Source: Methylococcaceae bacterium UBA7658
GTDB taxonomy: Bacteria; Pseudomonadota; Gammaproteobacteria; Methylococcales; Methylomonadaceae
Direction: 5' to 3'
Length of the DNA stretch: 20,225 nucleotides
Assembly (NCBI GenBank): GCA_002483425.1
Contig: DLHW01000014.1
Span: forward strand, 139,596 to 159,820
Below, in pieces: positions 6,524 through 12,959 of this stretch (positions are counted from its first letter, which is position 1; every line of letters starts with the position of its first letter). A program made the translations under genes and the position numbers. Under the pieces are notes generated by a model. The model ran no database searches. It was not told the DNA's origin and saw nothing but the letters and a program-made list of their open reading frames with translations.

Positions 6524-8014
6524 CTAATTTAGCTCAATCATTTCAACGGTCCCATCCTCTTGAACCTCCACCATGTGCCCTTTAGGTTCGTCGATGAATT
6601 GAACAGCGAGTAATACTGCCAAAGCGACGCCATGCATGACCAGAAAGAAGACGGATGGCGCGACGAACGATAAAATAGTCAAAAATAACACTCCGCCGAC
6701 ATTACCGTAGGCGCCGACCATTCCGGCAATTTGCCCGGTCATGCGGCGTTTGATGAGCGGGACAATGGCGTAAACGGCGCCGCATCCGGCCGAAACGAAG
6801 CAGGACGACGCCATGCTCAATAAGACGGCCAGAATAATCGGCCATTCCGGTTTAATCATCGACATAAAAAAATAACCGGCGGCCATGCCGCCCATGCAAA
6901 ATGATAAGGTAAGCTTGCGTCCGAATTTATCGCTTAACCAGCCGCCCATCGGTCTAGCAACTAAGTTGATAAAAGCAAAACTGCCGCCTAAGAGTCCGGC
7001 TTGAACCATTGTCACATTTTGCGACGCATGGAAAGTTTCATAAAAAAATAAAGGCAACATGGAAACAACGGCTAATTCCGAACCGAAAGCGATCATATAA
7101 GCCAAATCGAGAATGGCGACTTGTTTGAATTTGTAGCGGTGGATTTCAGGTACCGGTTTTTGCAGATGTTCTTCGTTGACATGAACGATTTTGTAAACGT
7201 TATAGAAAAATAAGCACCAAATTCCGGCATGAATGAAAATAGCGGCCTTATTCGATAATAAACTGGTGAAGTTAGCGCCGCCGGATAAAGACAATTTCCA
7301 CGTCAGCAAGCTTAAGGTGGCGTACAGCGGAATGTTCATAATGATGTAAAAAAACAAGTCCCAAATACTACTGACTTCCATTGCGCCCGCTTTTTTCGGT
7401 TTAAAATAAGTGGAGCCTTTGGGCGTGTCGGAAACGCTAAAGTAATAAATCACCGAGTAGACTAAGGCTAAGACGCCCGTGCAGCCTATAGCGTACCGCC
7501 AGCCGTCGTCTCCGCCGAAGACCAAGGCCAATGAGGGCAGGGCGAGCGCCGCAACGGATGAACCGAAATTACCCCAACCGCCGTAGATGCCTTCGGCAGT
7601 ACCAACTTGCCGGGCTGGAAACCATTCGCCGACCATGCGGATGCCGATGACAAAACCGGCCCCGATAAAGCCCATTAAAAATCGAGCCAAGGCAAGTTGC
7701 TGGAAACCATTGGCTGTTGCAAACATAAAACAAGGAATGCTGCCAAGGCCTAACAAGACTGAATAGGTTCGTTTGGGACCGAATTTATCCACCAGAATGC
7801 CTATGACGATACGGGCGGGAATAGTTAACGCAACATTTAGGATCAGGATGGTTTTAACTTCAGGTTGACTGAGCGCTAACGTTTTGGCGATTGCCAGCAT
7901 GAGCGGCGCATGGTTAAACCAAACTACAAAGCTTATGAAAAACGCCATCCAAGTCATGTGGAGGATTCTAATATTGCCGGAGAATGACAGAAGATTCAGT
8001 TGATTAGTTGCCAT
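6524..8014 (-). CDS. narK: NNP-family nitrate/nitrite porter (NarK/NrtP type)
   Basis: A 496-residue MFS transporter with about 12 membrane helices. The two nitrate signature motifs of the NNP family are present, GGWGNFGSS in TM5 (residues 145-153) and GAYGNVGG in TM11 (434-441). The substrate-binding arginine candidates are in conserved contexts (PARIVIGILVDKFGPKR around Arg68; VARPMGGWLSDKFGRK around Arg354). It has a longer central region (about 205-300) with an extra hydrophobic stretch and a short acidic C-terminal tail, so it is somewhat longer than E. coli NarK (463). It faces away from the nirB operon and has its own σ54 promoter 41 bp upstream, indicating a role in nitrate uptake for assimilation rather than respiration. 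No clear Shine-Dalgarno precedes the ATG. Nitrite export cannot be excluded. Confidence 0.93.
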   Translation of the reverse strand: MATNQLNLLSFSGNIRILHMTWMAFFISFVVWFNHAPLMLAIAKTLALSQPEVKTILILNVALTIPARIVIGILVDKFGPKRTYSVLLGLGSIPCFMFATANGFQQLALARFLMGFIGAGFVIGIRMVGEWFPARQVGTAEGIYGGWGNFGSSVAALALPSLALVFGGDDGWRYAIGCTGVLALVYSVIYYFSVSDTPKGSTYFKPKKAGAMEVSSIWDLFFYIIMNIPLYATLSLLTWKLSLSGGANFTSLLSNKAAIFIHAGIWCLFFYNVYKIVHVNEEHLQKPVPEIHRYKFKQVAILDLAYMIAFGSELAVVSMLPLFFYETFHASQNVTMVQAGLLGGSFAFINLVARPMGGWLSDKFGRKLTLSFCMGGMAAGYFFMSMIKPEWPIILAVLLSMASSCFVSAGCGAVYAIVPLIKRRMTGQIAGMVGAYGNVGGVLFLTILSFVAPSVFFLVMHGVALAVLLAVQFIDEPKGHMVEVQEDGTVEMIELN

Positions 8015-8054
8015 GAGGTGTTTTTAATCGGAGGTGGAGTTGTTTTAATATTAA

Positions 8055-8071
8055 AAGCACGATTTATGCCA
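8055..8071 (-). promoter_or_regulatory. σ54 promoter of the nitrate porter gene
   Basis: The minus strand reads TGGCATAAATCGTGCTT, matching the -24/-12 consensus TGGCAC-N5-TTGC. The distance from the first G of GG to the G of GC is exactly 12. Transcription would start near 8045, about 31 nt before the ATG at 8014. The core differs by one base in 17 from the promoter facing nirB. An enhancer-binding activator, most simply NtrC, is required for such promoters. Confidence 0.8.
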
Positions 8072-8253
8072 TATTTTTAGATATGAGCGGAAGCAGGAAT
8101 GATATTTCCGGATTATTCATAGTTAAGTGCGGACTTATTTAACCTTATATAACTTAAGGGTCACGGCAAATGATTGAGTTGTAAAAATCTTTGCGTGAAT
8201 AACTTAAAGCAATACGGTATGTGTTGAATTTCGAAAGTTCTTTTTATGTCAGC

Positions 8254-8327
8254 GCACTATTAACGGGCGATGCGTTCAATTTTTGTGCGTTTTACCGCAC
8301 TATAAATGTGCTCTGAATAACAGCACA
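8254..8327. promoter_or_regulatory. Cluster of NtrC-like half-sites
   Basis: The NtrC consensus is GCAC-N7-GTGC. GCAC at 8297-8300 and GTGC at 8308-8311 match this spacing exactly. GCAC at 8254-8257 with GGGC at 8265-8268 is a one-mismatch second copy. Further half-sites GTGC (8285-8288) and GCAC (8323-8326) make additional inverted pairs (GTGCG-N6-CGCAC and TGTGCT-N9-AGCACA). The cluster lies about 180-255 bp upstream of the porter σ54 promoter, a normal enhancer distance. Confidence 0.6.
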
Positions 8328-8615
8328 AAATGAATTAAACCCAACCGTTTGCTACGTCATAGGACTGTCTTTATTGGTGTGTATTTAGCCTTATAAGGTT
8401 TTCCCAAAGCCTAGTCAGCAACACCGAAGAGTCTTTATTTCGGCAGCGTATGTTTTTCAAAATATTGAAAAATAATAATATATTTTTACTTGATAGTATG
8501 GTGTCAGACTGCCGGTTAGCCGGATAAAAACCAAGTGCGGTTAACTAGTTCAGTACAAATTGGTTGTTTATTGATTTAAGGCGGGCTTGCTTTTTTGGTG
8601 CATAAAAGCAGCCGA

Positions 8616-8634
8616 TTGCACGGTAGTTGAGCAA
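8616..8634. promoter_or_regulatory. NtrC-like enhancer site upstream of nirB
   Basis: TTGCAC (8616-8621), seven bases, then GAGCAA (8629-8634) differ by one base from a symmetric TTGCAC-N7-GTGCAA NtrC site. An extra GTGC half-site sits at 8598-8601. The site is about 117 bp upstream of the -24 element of the nirB σ54 promoter, the expected range for an NtrC enhancer. Confidence 0.6.
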
Positions 8635-8750
8635 GGTCTTGCTAGTTTTTGATGATGGATTGAGCCGGTTTATAACTTTAAAACCAGTGTTTATCGTATA
8701 ACTTATTGTAAAAAAACAAAAACTATAATTACTTACTAAGATTTATTTTT

Positions 8751-8768
8751 TTGGCATGAATCGTGCTT
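8751..8768 (+). promoter_or_regulatory. σ54 promoter of the nirB operon
   Basis: TTGGCATGAATCGTGCTT has GG at 8753-8754 and GC at 8765-8766 with the exact 12-base spacing of a -24/-12 promoter. Predicted start is near 8778, which leaves about 295 nt of untranslated leader before nirB. The match to the porter promoter on the other strand (16 of 17 bases) argues that both are used by the same σ54 activator. Confidence 0.82.
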
Positions 8769-8799
8769 AATCTCTGTTAAGGTTCTCCTTTTATTGTAG

Positions 8800-8880
8800 C
8801 ATCCCACGATGGACTAGCTGGCAAAGACGTCAGCTAAACAGAAGTATCTGCAAATACTTACGTTTAGGGATGTTTTTTTT
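8800..8880 (+). ncRNA. ANTAR-type antitermination leader candidate with U8 tract
   Basis: Hairpin P1 pairs 8815-8822 with 8829-8836 (eight pairs, one G-U) around the hexaloop AAAGAC (8823-8828). A at loop position 1 and G at position 4 are the residues conserved in RNAs bound by ANTAR proteins such as NasR, NasT and EutV. P2 follows at once: AAAC (8836-8839) with GTTT (8862-8865), a 2x2 internal loop, AAGTAT (8842-8847) with ATACTT (8854-8859), and loop CTGCAA, which lacks the A1/G4 rule. CATCCC (8800-8805) pairs perfectly with GGGATG (8867-8872) and closes both hairpins directly before eight T residues (8873-8880). CAGA/TCTG (8839-8842 with 8847-8850) is a competing fold within P2. The structure was found by eye. 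Confidence 0.6.
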
Positions 8881-8881
8881 G

Positions 8882-8930
8882 CCGGAAATTAAGTAGCCCA
8901 GCATGAGCAAAGCCGGTTTCCGGATTTTTT
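8882..8930 (+). terminator. Second intrinsic terminator (attenuator) in the nirB leader
   Basis: TTTCCGG (8917-8923) can pair with CCGGAAA (8882-8888) or, as a tight hairpin, CCGG (8913-8916) with CCGG (8920-8923) over a TTT loop. A then TTTTTT (8925-8930) follows. It lies about 145 nt after the predicted σ54 start and 142 nt before the nirB ATG, so it should stop transcription unless overridden. This supports leader attenuation of the operon. Confidence 0.6.
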
Positions 8931-9072
8931 AAGCGTCGATTAGGTGCAAATAAAGGTCCCGGATAGATAACCAATTTAACAAGACAGCGGCGCTTTAGGG
9001 TTGGGGATAAGCGAAACATCAAGAATGTTTTTGAGTAAAAAAGCCGGTAAACGATAAATTATTGGGGTCAAT

Positions 9073-11610
9073 ATGACGGTAAAACATTCGTTAGTAGTTA
9101 TCGGTAATGGTATGGTTGGGCAGCATTTTTTAGCCAACGCCGTCGTGTGTGCTAACAAAGACGATTTTAAGATTACAACTTTCTGCGAAGAGCCCCGTCC
9201 CGCCTACGACAGGGTGCATTTATCGGAGTTTTTTTCGGGTAAGACGGCGGCTGATTTGGCGCTGGCGGATGACAATTTCTTTACCGGAAACGGAATAAAT
9301 ATTCATCTTGGCGATAAAGCGGTCAGCATCGACCGGGCTAACAAAACGGTCACTTCGGCTTTAGGCGTTACCGTTGTCTACGATAAGTTGATATTGGCTA
9401 CCGGTTCTTACCCCTTCGTGCCTCCGGTGCCGGGCCATGAGCGTAAAAATTGCCTTGTCTACCGTACCATTGAAGATCTGGAAGCTATTGCCGCGGCTGC
9501 TAAAACCGGTAAGGTCGGCGTGGTGGTCGGCGGCGGTTTATTAGGTCTAGAAGCCGCTAAAGCACTCAAGGACTTAGGTTTGGAAACTCATGTCGTCGAA
9601 TTCGCCCCGCGCCTGATGGCGGTGCAATTGGACGAAGGCGGCGGCGCTATGCTGCGACATAAGATTGAAGCCTTAGGCGTGAAAGTCCACACGGGTAAGA
9701 ATACCACTCAGATCATCGACGGCGAGCATTGTGTTAACAAAATGTGCTTCGCCGATGGCGAGGAACTGGAAACCGATATAATTTTGTTTTCCGCCGGTAT
9801 CCGCCCTCGTGACGACATTGCCCGCGCTTGCGGTCTTGACGTGGGGCCGCGCGGCGGCATCGTAATTAACAATCAATGTCAGACTTCGGATCCAGATATT
9901 TACGCCATCGGCGAATGCGCGCTGTGGAACGGCATGATCTTCGGTTTGGTTGCGCCGGGTTATACGATGGCGCGCGCCGTGGTTTCGCATCTGGCAGGCG
10001 AGCAAGCCAGCTTTACCGGCGCGGACATGAGCACCAAACTGAAATTGATGGGGGTTGATGTCGCCAGTATCGGCGACGCCCACGCCAAATCGCAGGGTGC
10101 GATGGTCTACACCTACCAGAACGGCGCAGCGGAAGTCTACAAGCGGCTGGTTGTTAGTCGGGATAAGAAAAAGCTCTTGGGTGCGGTTTTGGTCGGCGAA
10201 GTGTCCGGCTACGGAACTTTGTTGCAATATTGCCTGAACGGTATCGACTTGCCGGCTTATCCCGATTCGCTCATCCTGCCGCACCGTTCCGACGAGTCGG
10301 TGGGGCTGGGGCCGGACGCCTTGCCGATGTCGGCACAGATCTGTTCCTGTTACGACATTAGCAAAGGCGCGGTTTGCGCAGCCATTGAAGCAGGCTGCGC
10401 CACAATTAATGAATTGAAAGCCGAAACCAAAGCCTGCACCGGCTGCGGCGGGTGCGCCGCCCTGTTGAAATCGGTGCTGGATTGCGAACTGACCAAGCTC
10501 GGCGTCGAGGTCAATACCGACATTTGCGAGCACTTTCTATACACACGGCAAGATTTGTACAACCTGATCATGGTCGGACAAATAAAGACCTTCGATGAAT
10601 TATTGGATAAACACGGTAAAGGCCGCGGCTGCGACATATGCAAACCGGCGGTCGGTTCCATTCTGGCTTCGTACTGGAACGAGTATGTGCTATCCGACGA
10701 GCACTTAGGTCTGCAAGACACCAACGACACGTTTCTGGCGAACATGCAAAAAGACGGCACTTATTCCGTCGTACCTCGGATTACCGGCGGCGAAATCAGC
10801 CCGGACATGCTGATTGCGCTGGGGCAGGTGGGCAAAAAATACAAGCTGTACACCAAGATTACCGGCGGACAACGCGTGGATTTGTTCGGCGCGCGGGTCG
10901 ACCAGTTACCGTATATCTGGAAAGAATTGATCGACGCCGGATTCGAATCCGGCCACGCTTACGGCAAATCCTTGCGTACCGTGAAATCCTGCGTCGGCAG
11001 CACCTGGTGCCGCTACGGTATCGACGACAGCGTCGGATTGGCGATCGAACTGGAAAACCGTTACAAAGGCTTGCGCTCGCCGCATAAACTCAAATTTGCC
11101 GTTTCCGGCTGTACCCGCGAATGCGCGGAAGCCCAGGGCAAAGATGTCGGCGTAATCGCCACCGAAAACGGTTGGAGCCTGTATGTCTGCGGCAATGGCG
11201 GCATGAAGCCGCGTCATGCTGATTTATTCGCCACCGGTCTCGATAAAGCAATGCTCATCAAATACATCGACCGCTTTCTGATCTTTTACGTCCGCACAGC
11301 GGCTCGTTTGCAACGTACGTCAGTTTGGATGGAAAATATGGAAGGCGGTCTGGATTATCTAAAGGCCGTCGTCATTGACGACAAACTGGGTATTTGTTCA
11401 CAGCTCGAAGAACAAATGGAGCATATTATCGATACCTATCAATGCGAATGGAAGACGACGATTTACGATGATACCAAACTCAAACGCTTCCGCCATTTCA
11501 TCAACAGCGACCAACCCGATGATAATGTTGTTTTTGTTGAAGAGCGCGGTCAAATTCGTCCTGCCGATGACGACGAACGCAAACACTTCAAACTGATGGA
11601 GGTGGCTTGA
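9073..11610 (+). CDS. nirB: NADH-dependent nitrite reductase large subunit NirB
   Basis: An 845-residue cytoplasmic enzyme that reduces nitrite to ammonium with six electrons from NADH. Domain order is typical. First come an FAD-binding Rossmann motif (VVIGNGMVG, 8-16) and an NADH-binding motif (VVGGGLLGLEAA, 151-162). Then a BFD-like [2Fe-2S] domain has C424-x-C426 and C455-x2-C458, and a second BFD-like segment has C520-x2-C523. A sulfite/nitrite reductase ferredoxin-like half-domain follows (about 560-630), then the sirohaem/[4Fe-4S] site with C640-x5-C646 and C680-x3-C684. All cofactor ligands are present. The ATG at 9073 follows a GGGG stretch. The gene heads nirB-nirD-phzF-nasA-dmsBC. 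With nasA in the operon and σ54 control, it serves assimilation. Confidence 0.96.
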   Translation: MTVKHSLVVIGNGMVGQHFLANAVVCANKDDFKITTFCEEPRPAYDRVHLSEFFSGKTAADLALADDNFFTGNGINIHLGDKAVSIDRANKTVTSALGVTVVYDKLILATGSYPFVPPVPGHERKNCLVYRTIEDLEAIAAAAKTGKVGVVVGGGLLGLEAAKALKDLGLETHVVEFAPRLMAVQLDEGGGAMLRHKIEALGVKVHTGKNTTQIIDGEHCVNKMCFADGEELETDIILFSAGIRPRDDIARACGLDVGPRGGIVINNQCQTSDPDIYAIGECALWNGMIFGLVAPGYTMARAVVSHLAGEQASFTGADMSTKLKLMGVDVASIGDAHAKSQGAMVYTYQNGAAEVYKRLVVSRDKKKLLGAVLVGEVSGYGTLLQYCLNGIDLPAYPDSLILPHRSDESVGLGPDALPMSAQICSCYDISKGAVCAAIEAGCATINELKAETKACTGCGGCAALLKSVLDCELTKLGVEVNTDICEHFLYTRQDLYNLIMVGQIKTFDELLDKHGKGRGCDICKPAVGSILASYWNEYVLSDEHLGLQDTNDTFLANMQKDGTYSVVPRITGGEISPDMLIALGQVGKKYKLYTKITGGQRVDLFGARVDQLPYIWKELIDAGFESGHAYGKSLRTVKSCVGSTWCRYGIDDSVGLAIELENRYKGLRSPHKLKFAVSGCTRECAEAQGKDVGVIATENGWSLYVCGNGGMKPRHADLFATGLDKAMLIKYIDRFLIFYVRTAARLQRTSVWMENMEGGLDYLKAVVIDDKLGICSQLEEQMEHIIDTYQCEWKTTIYDDTKLKRFRHFINSDQPDDNVVFVEERGQIRPADDDERKHFKLMEVA

Positions 11611-11984
11611 TGCCGCAGTGGATCAATGTGTGCCGAATGGACGATTTGCAGCCGGATTCGGGCGTGTGCGCCTTGGTGCAAGGGCAACAAATCGCTATCT
11701 TCCATATGGTTAAAGACAACGCCGTTTACGCTATCCACAACTACGACCCCATAGGCAAGGCTAACGTGCTGTCGCGTGGCATGATCGGCGACATCAAGGG
11801 CGAACCGGTGGTGGCTTCACCCCTGTATAAACAGCATTTCAGCCTGCTGTCGGGGATATGTCTGGAAGATGGGAGTGTTTCCGTAGCGGCCTATCCTGCC
11901 CGGGTGGAAAACGGTTTCGTAGCGGTGCAAATTGCTCCAGCTCCGGTATCAACAACTTGCGCCAAGGAAGGAGTTAGTGCGTGA
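11610..11984 (+). CDS. nirD: Nitrite reductase small subunit NirD
   Basis: The ATG at 11610-11612 overlaps the nirB stop (TGATG) behind a strong GGAGGT at 11598-11603. A TTG one codon earlier is in frame but unlikely. The 124-residue product has the Rieske-like NirD fold. It shows the family-typical NYDP..KANVLSRG and VASPLYKQHFSLLSG segments (about residues 44-86). It lacks the CxH and CxxH cluster ligands, as is usual for E. coli-type NirD, so it is a structural partner of NirB rather than an Fe-S carrier. The last 20 or so residues extend past the usual end and are Ala/Pro/Thr-rich. Its stop overlaps the start of the next gene (GTGA). Confidence 0.93.
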   Translation: MPQWINVCRMDDLQPDSGVCALVQGQQIAIFHMVKDNAVYAIHNYDPIGKANVLSRGMIGDIKGEPVVASPLYKQHFSLLSGICLEDGSVSVAAYPARVENGFVAVQIAPAPVSTTCAKEGVSA

Positions 11985-12898
11985 AAATTAATTATTACAT
12001 CGCCGATGTATTTACTAAACAGCTGTTCAACGGCGCGCAGATTGCGGTTTTCCCCAACGCCGACGGCTTAAGCGACGCAACCATGAAATTGCTGGCGCAG
12101 GAGCTAAACTTGTCGGAGACCGTGTTCGTCTTTCATCCGGACGACAGCGCCAATAGACGTAAGATGCGGGTCTTCACACCTAAAAAAGAATTGGATTTTG
12201 CCGGCCACCCCATTATTGCCACGGCTTATGTGCTGGGACAGTGCGGCGACATCGCGTTAACGCAAGCTATCACGCCTCTCGTCTTGGAACAAAACGCCGG
12301 GCCGGTCGAGGTTAACGTCACGGCGGCGGACGGCAAGCCTGTTTTTGTACAATTTACTCGCAAGGTATCATCCATTGTCGACCGTTTTGCGCCGACCGAT
12401 GAAGAAATCGCTAGCTTCTTAAGGCTTAAACAGCCGGAACTCGACCATAAAAAATATTCGCCACGTCTGGTTTCATGCGGGTTTCCTTACCTCGTCGTGC
12501 CGGTGTGGAGCTACGAAAGCGTCCGGCAGGCGAAATTCAACAGTGCGGCCTGGAGTCAATCCATCGCGCCGCAGACCGCCGCACAGGAAATTTTATTGTT
12601 TGCGCCTAAATCGCCGTTCCCCGACGCCGATTTTAACGCCCGATTGCTGGGGCCGCATATCGGCATTCACGACGACCCTCCCATCGGCAGCGCCATGCCT
12701 GCGTTCGCATCGTATCTGTGCTCTTTTGAACACACCTGGAAAGGGACGCATGTTTTTGCTGTGGACCGGGGCGATGTCAGCAGCCGCCGCAGTGTTATCA
12801 ATCTTGAAATGGACAATAAAGGCCAGGAGCAATTGACCTTAAGGGTCGGCGGGGAGGCAGTATTGTTTGCGCAAGGGACGATTGATTTACCCGATTGA
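11981..12898 (+). CDS. PhzF-family isomerase/epimerase-like protein
   Basis: A 305-residue protein starting at GTG 11981-11983, four bases inside nirD, with AAGGAG (11968-11973) seven bases upstream. PhzF-fold marks are the catalytic glutamate in NLSETVFV (Glu46), the DFAGHPIIAT loop (73-81), and DDPPIGSAMPAFASYL (231-246), a variant of the usual DP.TGSA motif. PhzF itself isomerises an intermediate in phenazine synthesis. Most family members have unknown substrates. There are no phenazine genes here, so that role is unlikely. Double translational coupling inside a nitrate/nitrite reductase operon suggests a function tied to nitrogen assimilation or to repair of a cofactor or metabolite. That is inference; the reaction is unknown. 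Confidence 0.85.
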   Translation: MKINYYIADVFTKQLFNGAQIAVFPNADGLSDATMKLLAQELNLSETVFVFHPDDSANRRKMRVFTPKKELDFAGHPIIATAYVLGQCGDIALTQAITPLVLEQNAGPVEVNVTAADGKPVFVQFTRKVSSIVDRFAPTDEEIASFLRLKQPELDHKKYSPRLVSCGFPYLVVPVWSYESVRQAKFNSAAWSQSIAPQTAAQEILLFAPKSPFPDADFNARLLGPHIGIHDDPPIGSAMPAFASYLCSFEHTWKGTHVFAVDRGDVSSRRSVINLEMDNKGQEQLTLRVGGEAVLFAQGTIDLPD

Positions 12899-12959
12899 AA
12901 ACTCAAGCGTTCCCATGTTTTACATGAGAATTATAAACAATCAATTTTGTTAAATACTT

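Larger units (their letters stand above)
8015..9072. other. Regulatory gap between the nitrate porter and nirB
   Basis: A 1058-bp noncoding interval between divergent nitrate genes. From the porter side it holds a σ54 promoter (8055-8071) and a cluster of GTGC/GCAC half-sites (8254-8327). It then holds a CCTTATAAGG palindrome (8389-8398) and an AT-rich inverted repeat TTTTTCAA-AATA-TTGAAAAA (8453-8472). Next come an NtrC-like site (8616-8634), the nirB σ54 promoter (8751-8768) and a roughly 295-nt leader with structured RNA and two terminator-like elements. No credible coding sequence was found in it. A TATAAT at 8724-8729 has no usable -35. Confidence 0.75.

Noticed and set aside
8389..8398. 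CCTTATAAGG palindrome as an operator
   Set aside because: It is a short AT-centred palindrome that matches no regulator known to me. A similar GGCTTATAAGG-like sequence near 6425 hints at repetition but is imperfect.
8724..8729. σ70 -10 box TATAAT upstream of nirB
   Set aside because: There is no acceptable -35 at 16-18 bp, and it lies in an A/T-rich run just before a much better σ54 promoter.
9673..10533. Long 286-codon open frame on the minus strand
   Set aside because: It lies wholly inside nirB, whose domains and cofactor ligands are unambiguous. The antisense frame is open because of codon bias and has low-complexity, non-family composition.
11610..11984. Rieske [2Fe-2S] protein reading of NirD
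   Set aside because: The CxH and CxxH ligands are absent. The family's cluster-free NirD type fits better.
11981..12898. Phenazine biosynthesis locus
   Set aside because: Only a PhzF-fold gene is present, with a variant DPPIGSA motif and no other phz genes. The family is broad.
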